A DNA stretch of 64,000 nucleotides from Betaproteobacteria bacterium (GCA_013298145.1 JAAFJO010000001.1:124001-188000); one strand, 5' to 3'; shown: positions 7,677 through 16,766, numbered from the stretch's first letter. Made by a program: numbers and translations. The notes: generated by a model from the letters alone, not told the origin.

Positions 7677-9152
7677 ATGCCAAAACTTACTGACGCGAAA
7701 GAACTAGAAACCTTCGAAAACACGGTTGCGCGCCATATCGATGGTGTCACGATTCGGGATATCGAAGGCTTATTCGCGCCAAAGCAAAGTCGACGTACGT
7801 TGCAACGTCGGCTGGATGCGCTGATTTCAGAGGGGCGGATTGAGGCGCGGGGGCGCGGACGGGCGACGCGGTATTTCGCAACGCTCGAAGCGGCTCCTCG
7901 CTACGAGCTACCTTGGCGCGCGTCGTCGCCGCACGTCGCCGAGCCGCCGCCACCGCCCTATGCCTCAAGCCCTTCGTTGCCGGCATCTAAGGATGCTGTG
8001 GCGCCGAACGCGTCCGCTTTGGGCAAGGCGGCGTACGTGAAAACATCGCCAGAGGGCGAAGAGGTTCGTGCCTACGTGCACCAATCGAAACAAGCGCGAA
8101 AGCCCATCGGCTATCAACTCTCGTTTCTTGAGGCATATCAACCGAACGCGACGTTTTATTTGCCGCAATCGTTGCGTGAACAACTCTTCGTGCTCGGCCG
8201 TTCGCCGACGGCGGACACCCCCGCGGGCACATTCGCGAAAGACATTCTGAATCGCTTATTGATCGATCTTTCGTGGGCCTCGTCGCAGCTGGAAGGCAAC
8301 ACGTATTCGCGGCTCGATACCGAGCGCTTGATCCAATTCGGGCAGGCGGCGGCGGGCAAAGATGCGTTCGAAACGCAGATGATTTTGAATCACAAATCGG
8401 CGATCGAATACCTCGTGCTCGATCCCGCGCGCGCTCCGGTGAGCGTGGAGACGATCATCGCGCTGCACGCGCTTTTGTCAGACGGTTTGATGGCCGATCC
8501 GCTCGCCTGCGGGCGCATTCGCCAGCGTGCGGTGGACATTGGCGGCAGCGTGTATCTGCCGCTCGCGTTTCCGCAGCAGTTGGAAGAGATTTTTGGTTAC
8601 GTGATGCAGATGGCCGCAGAGATTGCTGATCCGTTCGAGCAATCGTTTTTCTTGATGGTGCATTTGCCGTATTTACAGCCGTTTGAGGATGTGAACAAAC
8701 GTGTGTCGCGGCTCGCCGCGAACATTCCGTTCGTACAACGAAATTTGTGTCCGCTTTCGTTCATCGACGTGTCGCCCGAGGCGTATGTTGACGGGATTCT
8801 GGGCGTGTACGAACTGAATCGCATTGAGCTGCTGCGCGATGTGTTCATCTCGGCTTACGAGCGATCTTGTCAGCAATATGTCGCGGTGAAACAGCAACTC
8901 GTGCCGCCCGACACCTTTCGCTTGCGTCATCGCGATGCGCTCAACCAAACGATGGCGGCGATGGTGCGCGCCCGAGCCAGGCCAGGCGAGCGCGCAATTG
9001 CTGCGCACATACCGGAGCGCGTTCCAGAGGATGAGCGAGAGCGGTTCGTTTCGCTCGTGCTCAAAGAATTCGAGTCGCTGCATGCTGGAAACGCAGTACG
9101 TTTCGGCTTGAGGCCCCTAGAATACGAGGACTGGAAGAAGAATAAAACCTAA
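7677..9152 (+). CDS. Fic/DOC-fold protein with N-terminal winged helix; catalytic His replaced by Gln
   Basis: A 491-residue protein. Residues 1-70 look like a winged helix (SRRTLQRRLDALISEGRIEARG). The Fic fold follows from about residue 170. The inhibitory-helix motif S/TxxxE(G/N) is present as SSQLEGN with Glu206. The active-site loop, normally HPFxxGNGR, reads QPFEDVNKR with Gln334 in place of the catalytic histidine and Val in place of the first glycine. Canonical AMPylation needs that histidine, so the protein is either inactive as an AMPylator or uses another chemistry. A proline-rich linker (residues 80-100) joins the domains. Its end overlaps the convergent flavoprotein gene by 4 bases (CTAA shared by both stops). 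It closes the accessory island. Confidence 0.82.
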   Translation: MPKLTDAKELETFENTVARHIDGVTIRDIEGLFAPKQSRRTLQRRLDALISEGRIEARGRGRATRYFATLEAAPRYELPWRASSPHVAEPPPPPYASSPSLPASKDAVAPNASALGKAAYVKTSPEGEEVRAYVHQSKQARKPIGYQLSFLEAYQPNATFYLPQSLREQLFVLGRSPTADTPAGTFAKDILNRLLIDLSWASSQLEGNTYSRLDTERLIQFGQAAAGKDAFETQMILNHKSAIEYLVLDPARAPVSVETIIALHALLSDGLMADPLACGRIRQRAVDIGGSVYLPLAFPQQLEEIFGYVMQMAAEIADPFEQSFFLMVHLPYLQPFEDVNKRVSRLAANIPFVQRNLCPLSFIDVSPEAYVDGILGVYELNRIELLRDVFISAYERSCQQYVAVKQQLVPPDTFRLRHRDALNQTMAAMVRARARPGERAIAAHIPERVPEDERERFVSLVLKEFESLHAGNAVRFGLRPLEYEDWKKNKT

Positions 9153-10378
9153 ATTGATTCAGCGCATGCCGCCGCGCTTGCCCACGCCCATTGGAAGTTA
9201 TAGCCGCCAAGCCAGCCAGTGACGTCGACGACTTCGCCGATGAAGTGGAGGCCTGCGACTGATTTGGCTGCCATGGTTTGCTGCGAGAGAGAGCGCGTAT
9301 CAACGCCGCCCAAAGTGACTTCGGCTTTCTTGTAGCCGAGCGTGCCGGAGGGTTTCAAGCGCCACGCGTTCAGCTCGCAGGCGACGCTTGTGAGCTCGGC
9401 TTTGTTCCAGTCGGCGAGCGATTTGTCGCGCGCGGTGGCGGACGTGTGTGCGTTCGCCCACGCGTCCGCTAGGCGTTGCGGGACGACTTCGGCGAGCGCT
9501 TTCGCGAAACTTGAAATTACGGGGCGACGCGCGCGCAATTCCGCGAGCCAATCATTCGCATCGCGCCCGCCGAGCAAATCGAACACCACGTCGTCGCCCG
9601 CGTTCCAGTAGCTCGAAATTTGCAAGACCGCTGGGCCGGAGAGGCCGCGATGAGTGAGCAATGCGGCTTCGCGGAAGTTCACGATGGTGCTTTGCTTCTT
9701 TGCCTTGGCGTCGCGCGGTTCCGCGTGCGCGAGCGTGTCGAACGCAACGCCTGAGAGCATGCCGTAGCGCTCAAGCTCGGGCGCGTCGAGCGCGAGCGGT
9801 ACCAGTCCGGCGCGCGTCGGCACGAGTGGAATGTCGAATTGCTTCGCGATGTCGTAGCCGAAGCCCGTTGCTCCGGTCGCGGGAATGGAGAGCCCGCCGG
9901 TGGCAATCACCAACGCGTCACTCGTGAACTCACCGCGCGACGTGTTCACCCGAAACCGATCGGGCTTGTCGACCGACACAACACTCGCCGGATGCAAGAG
10001 CTCGACCTTTCCGCGCCTACACTCATCGAGCAGCATGTCGATGATCTGCTGCGAGCTTTCGTCACAGAAAAGCTGCCCAAGCGTTTTTTCGTGATAGCCG
10101 ATGCGATAAGCGGTGACGAGCTTAACGAAATCGCCCGGCGTGTAGCGCGCGAGCGCTGAGCGGCAGAAATGCGGGTTCTGCGAAAGGAAGTTCGCGGGGC
10201 TTGCGTGAATATTCGTGAAATTGCAGCGCCCGCCGCCAGAGATACGGATTTTTTCGCCGAGCGTTTCAGCGTGATCGATCAAAAGCACGCGTCGGCCACG
10301 TTGCCCGGCACGCGCGGCGCAAAACATTCCTGCCGCGCCTGCGCCAATGATGATTGCGTCGTGGTGAGGTTGCATCAA
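9149..10378 (-). CDS. BaiN/YhiN-like NAD(P)/FAD-dependent oxidoreductase (HI0933 family)
   Basis: A 409-residue flavoprotein of the HI0933/YhiN family, soluble, with unknown physiological substrate. The FAD-binding dinucleotide motif IIGAGAAGMFCA lies near residue 10, followed by the family mark GEKIRISGGGRCNFTN. A later conserved stretch, LLTHRGLSGPAVLQ, and the C-terminal GEVVDVTGWLGGYNFQWAWASG-type ending (here with A for the last G) confirm the family. Length is normal. It is convergent with, and overlaps by 4 bases, the Fic gene. BaiN of gut clostridia reduces bile-acid intermediates, but that role should not be transferred to this homologue. Confidence 0.9.
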   Translation of the reverse strand: MMQPHHDAIIIGAGAAGMFCAARAGQRGRRVLLIDHAETLGEKIRISGGGRCNFTNIHASPANFLSQNPHFCRSALARYTPGDFVKLVTAYRIGYHEKTLGQLFCDESSQQIIDMLLDECRRGKVELLHPASVVSVDKPDRFRVNTSRGEFTSDALVIATGGLSIPATGATGFGYDIAKQFDIPLVPTRAGLVPLALDAPELERYGMLSGVAFDTLAHAEPRDAKAKKQSTIVNFREAALLTHRGLSGPAVLQISSYWNAGDDVVFDLLGGRDANDWLAELRARRPVISSFAKALAEVVPQRLADAWANAHTSATARDKSLADWNKAELTSVACELNAWRLKPSGTLGYKKAEVTLGGVDTRSLSQQTMAAKSVAGLHFIGEVVDVTGWLGGYNFQWAWASAAACAESI

Positions 10379-10899
10379 GCGATTGTAGGAGCGGTTTATC
10401 GCGATTATTTTTTGGCGCTGATTTCGCTGATTGAAAGCAGATTAACGCTGATTTCTTGAAATGGATTCGGCGCAAAAGTAGATCGGTACGAAGCGAGGCT
10501 TGCGCAAAGCGCTCGTAAAAAATCTGCGCAAATCAACTGGAAAGTCTGCGTACTCCGTAGCAGAAAGATCGAGCCGCTAGAGCCCTTTCCCCAAATCCTC
10601 GCTTTTTGCTGCATTGCATGAGACAATTGCAGCTTGCTTGAAAAAGCAGCAGTCTGGAACTCCGTGTTTCGGCTGTCGTTCGCTGATTAGTGCTTCGCCA
10701 CACTCTGAGTCTCTGCCACACTCGCGCAATGCGAGGTTTAAGTCGGCAGCAGCAGCGCAAATATCGCTGCACATCAAGGTTCGTTGGTTGGTCGATGCGT
10801 TTCTCTTCGTTCCCAATCAACCATCCTTGAAAAAGGTCGTTGAAACACTGTGCTCTTCGCTGTCAAAGCGACGAGCGCGTTTGTTTTGTCGACACCACT
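10379..10899. other. long intergenic leader region upstream of the RNA helicase
   Basis: About 520 bases between divergent genes without a credible coding frame. The part near 10418-10458 repeats the phrase CGCTGATTTCGCTGATT and AACGCTGATTTC, related to the CGCAGATT-type repeats at 41064-41417. The remainder probably contains both promoters and a long 5' leader for the helicase; long leaders are common in cold-induced DEAD-box helicase mRNAs, but no cold-shock box can be shown here. Confidence 0.4.
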
Positions 10900-12879
10900 A
10901 TGACTCAATTTGAAAATTCACCCGAACAATACGATGACGCCGCTTCTGTCGAGGCGACGTTCTCTGAGCCAGCCGATCTCGAACCTACGGGCATCAACGG
11001 CTTTGCTCAATTCAATCTCAATCCAGCGCTTCTAAGCGCCGTCGAATCGCTCGGCTATACCGCGCCTACAGGCGTGCAAGCGCAGACCATTCCCGCGTCG
11101 CTCAAAGGCGGCGACTGGATGGTTTCCGCGCAAACCGGCAGCGGTAAAACGGCGGCCTTCTTGCTGCCAGCCATTCACGCGCTGCTCGCGAACCCTACGA
11201 GCAAAGGCGAAGAGCTTGCCCGCAAGCGTCGCGCAAGCGCATCGCCGCGCGTGCTCATCCTCGCACCCACACGCGAGCTCGCACAGCAAGTTGCGCAAGA
11301 AGCCATCCGCTTGGTGCGCTTCTGTAAAGGTGTTCGTATCGCGAACGTGGTTGGCGGCACGGCCTTCGGTAAACAGTTAATGGATTTGCGCGGCGCGACG
11401 CTCGTTGTTGCGACGCCTGGACGTTTGCTTGATTTGCACCGCCACGGTCAGATCGATCTCGATGCGGTGCAAACACTCGTCGTTGACGAAGCTGATCGCA
11501 TGCTCGATTTGGGCTTTTCGGAAGACCTGGAAGCGATTCATTTGGCTACGGGCAAACGTGAGCGTACGCTGATGTTCAGCGCGACGTTTGCGCCGCGCAT
11601 CATGGAGCTCGCCTCACATGTCATGCGTAACCCGCAGCGAATTGAGCTTGCCACGGCGCAAGACACACACGCGAACATTGAGCAGCGCCTTCACTGGTTC
11701 GACGACATGGCGCACAAAAATGTGCTGCTTGAGCATTATTTGAGCGATGAGGCGATGCAACAAGCGATTGTCTTCTCGGCCACTCAAGTCGAAGCCGACG
11801 AGTTGGCAGAAGAGCTTCGTGAGGCTGGCTATTCAGCCTCTGCCTTGCACGGCGCGATGCCACAAGCGCTTCGCAATCGTCGCATTACGTCGCTTCGCGA
11901 AGGCAAGATCAAGATTTTGGTAGCAACCGACGTTGCCGCGCGCGGCATCGACGTGCCAACCATCTCGCTCGTGGTGAACTACGGCTTGCCGCTCAAGCCG
12001 GAAGATTATGTGCATCGCATCGGCCGCACCGGTCGCGCGGGTCGCGATGGCCTCGCAATCACGCTCGCGGGTGCACGTGATCGTTTCCGCATTCGTAATA
12101 TTGAGTCGTATACGCAACGTCGTCTCGAAGTCGCGACTGTTGAAGGCCACGAGCCACAAACCAACCCGCAGATGGGCAGCAAGTTTGGCCCACGTCGTGG
12201 CGCTGCGCCGCGCGGTCCGCGTTTTGAACGCGAGCCTCGTAGCGAAGGCGGCTCGAGCTTTGGCCACTCAAACTTTGGCGGCGCACGTGATGCGGCGCCA
12301 CGTTTCGACGCACCGCAAGACGCACGTCCTGAGCGTCGCGAAGGCTCGGGCGAGCGTGCGTCGCCGTACAGCTCGCCTTACAAGCAAAACAATGATCGTG
12401 GCTTTGCACGTCCGGGCGGTGATCGGGATTCCTTCTCGCGCGGTCGTAGCGATAGCGCGCCTCGATTCCATCGTGAATCAGGTTTTGCAGATCGCCGCAG
12501 TAGCTTCGCTGGGCGTCGTGACGAAGGCAATTTCGCTCGTCCCGCGTTCGATGCAAATCGTGGTGGTGAGCGCCGCTTTGAGGCGCGTGCAGAACCGCGC
12601 TTCGAGCCACGCGCTGAGCCGCGCTTTGAGCCGCGTTCAGATACGCGCTTTGCTCGTCGTGAAGAGCGCCCCGCGAATGATTTCGGTGGCGAACGTCGCC
12701 CGAATTTCGCTGCTCCAACAGGTGAGCGTAAATTCGCACACCAGGCGCGCACTGATCGCCGCGGCGACAAGCCCGCTGGCCCTTCATTCACGCCACCGGC
12801 AGACGGCGGAAATCGCGCGGCACGCCGTGCGCACTTGCAGGCGCAATACGAAGCGAAACTCGCGCTCAGCGAAGGCTAG
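10900..12879 (+). CDS. DEAD-box ATP-dependent RNA helicase, RhlE-like, with long RG/RF-rich tail
   Basis: A 659-residue RNA helicase expected to unwind rRNA or mRNA structures. All core motifs are visible: AQTGSGKT (Walker A), PTRELAQQ, TPGRLLD, the DEAD box in VDEADRMLDLGF, SAT, and HRIGRTGRAGR (motif VI). The helicase core ends near residue 410; the remaining 250 residues are a low-complexity Arg/Phe/Gly/Glu-rich tail with repeats such as EPRFEPRAEPRFEPR, likely an RNA-binding disordered tail. The ATG at 10900 is preferred over 10840, because the N-terminal 20 residues of the longer form do not resemble helicases. Long antisense and alternative-frame reading frames inside the tail are by-products of its repetitive composition. 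Confidence 0.93.
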   Translation: MTQFENSPEQYDDAASVEATFSEPADLEPTGINGFAQFNLNPALLSAVESLGYTAPTGVQAQTIPASLKGGDWMVSAQTGSGKTAAFLLPAIHALLANPTSKGEELARKRRASASPRVLILAPTRELAQQVAQEAIRLVRFCKGVRIANVVGGTAFGKQLMDLRGATLVVATPGRLLDLHRHGQIDLDAVQTLVVDEADRMLDLGFSEDLEAIHLATGKRERTLMFSATFAPRIMELASHVMRNPQRIELATAQDTHANIEQRLHWFDDMAHKNVLLEHYLSDEAMQQAIVFSATQVEADELAEELREAGYSASALHGAMPQALRNRRITSLREGKIKILVATDVAARGIDVPTISLVVNYGLPLKPEDYVHRIGRTGRAGRDGLAITLAGARDRFRIRNIESYTQRRLEVATVEGHEPQTNPQMGSKFGPRRGAAPRGPRFEREPRSEGGSSFGHSNFGGARDAAPRFDAPQDARPERREGSGERASPYSSPYKQNNDRGFARPGGDRDSFSRGRSDSAPRFHRESGFADRRSSFAGRRDEGNFARPAFDANRGGERRFEARAEPRFEPRAEPRFEPRSDTRFARREERPANDFGGERRPNFAAPTGERKFAHQARTDRRGDKPAGPSFTPPADGGNRAARRAHLQAQYEAKLALSEG

Positions 12880-12922
12880 GCCTTTCGTTTCGACGCACGT
12901 ACGCGCTAGCCGCGCGAACGTG

Positions 12923-12954
12923 CGCGTCGCAAGCTCGATGTAGCTTGCGACGCG
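12923..12954. terminator. 13-bp perfect hairpin between convergent genes
   Basis: CGCGTCGCAAGCT and its exact reverse complement are separated by a 6-base loop, just after the helicase gene and before the convergent clsB end. It is very stable and symmetrical but has no T tract. It may act as a bidirectional terminator or 3'-end stabiliser. Confidence 0.45.
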
Positions 12955-13030
12955 ATTCGTTCAACGTCTCGATGAGGGTGATCTAGGAGCGCGACTGCGC
13001 TTAGGCGGATCGCTGCATCGCGTAGGCTCG

Positions 13031-14260
13031 TTAACGCAAGTTGTAGCCGAAGACCGCCAACAAGAGTCTCGCAACACGATAGGCAAGGCGGCTCTTGAAG
13101 CGCATCAGCAGGGAGCGTTTTTCCCAGTGACTGCACTCAAGCACTCGCGACTCATTCGCCCACGCATGGTCTAGATGCGCGCGCAGCTCCCGCGAGAACG
13201 CGCTGTCTTCGACGAAAACGTTTGCCTCTCGCGCAAGCAACAAGCTAAATGGATCAATGTTGGATGAGCCAACGGTTGACCATACGCCGTCAATCACTGC
13301 GACCTTCGCATGCAAAAAGCTTGCGGTGTATTCAGCGATTTCGATGCCGGAATTAAACAGGCGGTCGTAGAACGCACGCGACGCGTAGTGCTGCAAAAAA
13401 TACTCTTTACGGCCCTGCAACAGCAAGCGCACTCGTACGCCACGCGCCTCGGCCGCGTTCAATGCCGCTAGCAGTCGCTTGCCAGGGAAAAAGTAGGCAT
13501 TCGCGATGAACACTTCCTGAGTTGCGCGACTGATCGCGAGCAAATACGCAGCTTCAATGCTGCGACGGTGACGCAGGTTATCGCGAAAAAGAAAGCTCAC
13601 GCGCGCTGCAGGATTCGCGCTCGTTGGCCGCTCGCTGTTCGACGCAGCCGACGCGCGCCGCGTGAAAGCGCGCAGACTGCGCCCAGCACGCTCAAGCGCG
13701 CGCAACCCGGCGTTACGCGACGCATTGGGGTCGTCACGAAGCGTCTCCCACAGCGTGTCCATGGTGTCGCGAATTTCGCGGGTGATGGGCCCTTCGATGC
13801 GAACTGCAAAGTCAAACCGCGCTGCAAACGAGTCCGCGTTTGCGTATCCATGCATATTGAAGTCATCAAGGATATTGATGCCGCCGCAGAACGCGACCTG
13901 ATCATCAATCAGAACGAGTTTGCGATGCATCCGCCGCAGGCGCGATTTGCGAAACTGCCAGCGCGAGGTTTCTGGACGGAAAACGGATATTTGTACGCCG
14001 CCACGTTTCATCCGTTCATCGAGCGTGCCGACATGGTCAAACACACCAAAGCCATCAAGCACTAAGCGCACTTCGACCGAACGAGATGCTGCGTCAATCA
14101 GTGCACTTGCAACTGCGCGCCCAGTGTCGTCATCGGCAAAGATGTAGGTTTCAATCCAGATTGATCGCGATGCACTGCGAATGCGCTCGAGCAGCGCCGG
14201 GAAATACTCACCGCCGTTTCTCAGCAGTTCTAGTTGATGGCCGTCGATGGCATGCGTCAT
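13031..14260 (-). CDS. clsB: cardiolipin synthase B-like phospholipase D family protein
   Basis: A 409-residue ClsB-type enzyme expected to make cardiolipin from phosphatidylglycerol at the inner membrane. Two HKD motifs are present: MHRKLVLIDDQVAFCGG near residue 113 and FLHAKVAVIDGVWSTVGSSN near residue 315. There are no strong N-terminal membrane helices, as expected for ClsB rather than ClsA. The gene starts inside the stop of the upstream endonuclease/exonuclease/phosphatase gene (4-base overlap). This pair matches the ybhP-clsB order of Escherichia coli, so the two probably act together in membrane-lipid metabolism. Confidence 0.88.
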   Translation of the reverse strand: MTHAIDGHQLELLRNGGEYFPALLERIRSASRSIWIETYIFADDDTGRAVASALIDAASRSVEVRLVLDGFGVFDHVGTLDERMKRGGVQISVFRPETSRWQFRKSRLRRMHRKLVLIDDQVAFCGGINILDDFNMHGYANADSFAARFDFAVRIEGPITREIRDTMDTLWETLRDDPNASRNAGLRALERAGRSLRAFTRRASAASNSERPTSANPAARVSFLFRDNLRHRRSIEAAYLLAISRATQEVFIANAYFFPGKRLLAALNAAEARGVRVRLLLQGRKEYFLQHYASRAFYDRLFNSGIEIAEYTASFLHAKVAVIDGVWSTVGSSNIDPFSLLLAREANVFVEDSAFSRELRAHLDHAWANESRVLECSHWEKRSLLMRFKSRLAYRVARLLLAVFGYNLR

Positions 14261-15093
14261 CGCTTAGGAATCGTAAGCAGCGCTTCAAGCGCCGCATGAT
14301 CGGAGAGTTTGGCCCAATCACCGCCTCGGTGCACGCGCGCGTCGTTGACTTCGAGCCCGCGCACGTAAATGCGATCTAAATGAAGAATCGGCAATCGAGC
14401 GGGGAAGCTACGTGCGGGGTTGCCGCCGAGTGTCTCAAACACCTCACGCAGCTCGATTTCATGGAGCGGGTCGCCCGCGCGACGTCGCCAATCGTTGAAA
14501 TCGCCCGCAACGATTAAGGGCGCGCTGCGCGGCACCATGGCAGCGATACGCTCTTTCACCAAATCGATCTGCTTTAAGCGGGAGCGCCCGAAAAGCCCGA
14601 GATGAATGCAAACGCAGTGAAGCGGTTCGTCGACGTCAGGTAGGGCGATTTCTGCGTGTAGCAGGCCGCGCTGCTCGATTCGGTTGGTGGAAATATTGAC
14701 TTGCTCGCAGCGCAAGATCGGGAATGCAGAAAGGATCGCATTGCCATGATGCCCGTGCTCATAAATCGCATTTTTTCCGTAGGCGCTCACCGGCCAGTGC
14801 TGGTCAGCTAAGAACTCGTGCTGCGGCGTTTTGGGCCAATCGGCATGTCGCCGACTATGGCGGTCGTTGTTACCCACGACCTCTTGCAGGAAGACGATGT
14901 CTGCTTGCATCGTTCGCAACTGTTCGCGCAAATCATGGACGACGCTGCGACGATTGAACGCTGAAACGCCTTTATGGATGTTGTAAGTCGCAACGCGTAA
15001 CGACGCGGGCGCTCGCGATTTGGAGAATCCCGAAGAAGCAGCCGCCTCGGTATCTGGCGAAAAATAATTCGAGATGCGACTGACAAACGACAT
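14257..15093 (-). CDS. ybhP: endonuclease/exonuclease/phosphatase family protein, YbhP-like
   Basis: A 278-residue EEP-fold metal-dependent phosphoesterase. Visible active-site motifs are TYNIHKG, FLQEVVGNN, VAGDFNDWR and SDHAALEA, containing the Asn, Glu, Asp-Asn and Asp-His residues of the family. It overlaps clsB by 4 bases. In Escherichia coli the homologue ybhP stands in front of clsB; its substrate is not established, so a phospholipid or DNA role is open. The first 25 residues are an unremarkable polar leader. Confidence 0.82.
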   Translation of the reverse strand: MSFVSRISNYFSPDTEAAASSGFSKSRAPASLRVATYNIHKGVSAFNRRSVVHDLREQLRTMQADIVFLQEVVGNNDRHSRRHADWPKTPQHEFLADQHWPVSAYGKNAIYEHGHHGNAILSAFPILRCEQVNISTNRIEQRGLLHAEIALPDVDEPLHCVCIHLGLFGRSRLKQIDLVKERIAAMVPRSAPLIVAGDFNDWRRRAGDPLHEIELREVFETLGGNPARSFPARLPILHLDRIYVRGLEVNDARVHRGGDWAKLSDHAALEALLTIPKR

Positions 15094-15253
15094 ATGCGAA
15101 GTATAGACTTTGGATGTATCTGCTACATCAAGCTAGACGCCACTTTAATGAGCTAGGCAGCTTTTTATATAGTTTTCGAAAAAACGTACTAAACGGCTAC
15201 AGCGCAGCTTCTATATGCACTAAGCAAATAGAGTTGTTGTTTCTAAGCGCAAA

Positions 15254-15279
15254 AAAAACCGGGGGTGAGCCCGGTTTTT
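15254..15279 (-). terminator. intrinsic terminator after the RRM protein gene
   Basis: A 10-bp stem (AAAAACCGGG / CCCGGTTTTT) with a 6-base loop. On the minus strand it is followed by a run of T's and lies 17 bases after the RRM gene stop. It is T-flanked on the plus strand as well, so it may work in both directions. Confidence 0.85.
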
Positions 15280-15295
15280 CGATCACGCGTAAGCG

Positions 15296-15658
15296 TTAGT
15301 CTTGGCCGTAACCGCCGCGACCGCCGCCACCACCACCGCCACCTCCAGGACCACGTGGGCCGCGGAAGCCGCCGCCGCCACCTGGGCCGCGTGCAGGGCG
15401 ATCACCCTGCGGTGCAGGACGCGCTTCGTTTACTACGAGCGGACGCCCTTCGAGCGGCTTGCCATTCATGCCAGCGATCGCGGCTTGTGCGCCTTGATCG
15501 GTAGCCATCGTGATGAACGCGAAGCCGCGCATGCGGCCGGTTTCACGATCAGTCGGTAAGTACACGTCGGCTACTTCGCCAAACGCGCCAAATTCGTCAC
15601 GCAACATATCCGCGGATGCGCGGAAGCTGATGTTGCCCACAAACAATCTATTTCCCAT
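15296..15658 (-). CDS. small RRM RNA-binding protein with Gly-rich tail
   Basis: A 120-residue RNA-binding protein with one RRM domain (residues 1-80): RNP2 as RLFVGNI and RNP1 as RGFAFITM. The last 40 residues are almost only Gly, Arg and Pro. Proteins of this build occur in cyanobacteria and many proteobacteria and are often cold-induced; here induction is inference. The gene stands alone, with its own terminator and a long upstream region. The Gly-rich tail probably adds unspecific RNA affinity. Confidence 0.92.
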   Translation of the reverse strand: MGNRLFVGNISFRASADMLRDEFGAFGEVADVYLPTDRETGRMRGFAFITMATDQGAQAAIAGMNGKPLEGRPLVVNEARPAPQGDRPARGPGGGGGFRGPRGPGGGGGGGGGRGGYGQD

Positions 15659-16018
15659 GTGCTAAGGTCTTGTCCTAAAAATTACTCAATGCGCCTTCCA
15701 AGGACTCGATCCGTATCTGCGGAGACTATCGCTACGCGCACACCACTTCGGGAACCAGGAAACTCGCGATCGCGTCGAAGTAGCGAAATTCGCATCACAT
15801 CGACGTTTCGAGAGGATGCCACAGATTTCGGCAGTTTTTCGGATTAGCGCTAAAAATATTCTAAAAAAACGATAGGAATACCCAAATACCACGATTTTTA
15901 GGCGTTTCACCCCAATTCGCTTGGGTCGACCAAGGGCTCTACCGAGTTGAAATTGCCGCGAGTTACACCTACAGTTCGCGCATCTTCCCAACGACTGCAA
16001 AAAAGGAGTTTCGCAGCC
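15659..16018. other. intergenic region between divergent RRM and YccA-like genes
   Basis: About 360 bases with no gene. An AT-rich core (15848-15900) probably holds the divergent promoters. The distance to the RRM start leaves room for a leader of about 150-200 bases on the minus strand. A short CCCAATTCGCTTGGG hairpin occurs near 15912. Confidence 0.35.
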
Positions 16019-16702
16019 ATGGACCACAACAACGTTTCTACGCTTGACCGAGCAGGCGCGCTTTCTGGCACTCAAAATCGAGTGCTACGCAATACGCTTG
16101 TCTTGCTCGCGATTTCGCTGGTGCCGACCGTCATCGGTGCCGCACTTGGACTGAGTCTTAATGTCCGCGGCTTTGGCGCGTGGTGGATGAATCTGCTCGT
16201 GCTCTTTGGCGCGGTGATGGCATTTAGCTATGCCGTTGAGCGCACCAAAAATTCGTCGGTGGGCGTTGTCGTATTGCTCGCCTTCACGCTCTTTATGGGC
16301 TTCTGGTTATCGAAGTTGATCGGCCGAATTCTGCCGATGAAAGATGGCGCGATGCTGGTGATGTACGCCTTCGGCGGCACTGCGGCGATCTTTGCGTCAA
16401 TGGCGTTCATTGCGAGCACGATCAAGCAGTCGCTTAGTGGCATGGGCAAATTTTTGTGGGTTGGCTTCTTCGTCATCTTCGCTGCGGCGATTGGCGCGAT
16501 CGTGTTCCAAATGCCAGCACTGATGATTGCGTGCTCCGTGTTGTTCATCGGCCTTTTTGCAGCATGGACGGTCTACGACCTGAATCAAATCATCACCGGC
16601 GGCGAGACCAATTACATCAGCGCCACGATGTCGATTTACATGAATCTGTTCGCGATCTTTAGCAACCTTTTGAGCTTGCTCGGCCTTACCAACAGCGATT
16701 AA
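16019..16702 (+). CDS. Bax inhibitor-1 / YccA family membrane protein
   Basis: A 227-residue inner-membrane protein with about seven hydrophobic segments and the BI-1 family ending WTVYDLNQIITGGETNYISAT-like region followed by a last helix. In Escherichia coli YccA binds and modulates the FtsH protease; other bacterial members are pH-sensitive Ca2+ leak channels. The ATG at 16019 has AAGGAG 10 bases upstream; a longer frame from 15947 lacks family resemblance. A strong terminator follows 65 bases after the stop, so the gene is probably monocistronic. Confidence 0.88.
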   Translation: MDHNNVSTLDRAGALSGTQNRVLRNTLVLLAISLVPTVIGAALGLSLNVRGFGAWWMNLLVLFGAVMAFSYAVERTKNSSVGVVVLLAFTLFMGFWLSKLIGRILPMKDGAMLVMYAFGGTAAIFASMAFIASTIKQSLSGMGKFLWVGFFVIFAAAIGAIVFQMPALMIACSVLFIGLFAAWTVYDLNQIITGGETNYISATMSIYMNLFAIFSNLLSLLGLTNSD

Positions 16703-16766
16703 CTCGCTTCACGGCCCGCGCTGCGCGAGCGTTGTTTACGCCGCAGCGACCGATACGGAAACACAA

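Noticed and set aside
10614..10913. 99-residue frame upstream of the helicase
   Set aside because: No ribosome site and no resemblance to a protein family; it lies in the probable leader of the helicase mRNA.
12059..12787. 242-residue minus-strand frame
   Set aside because: Antisense shadow of the same repetitive helicase tail.
12008..12943. 311-residue plus-strand frame inside the helicase gene
   Set aside because: It is an alternative frame of the Arg-rich helicase tail, made almost only of Arg, Ala, Val and Ser; no family resemblance.
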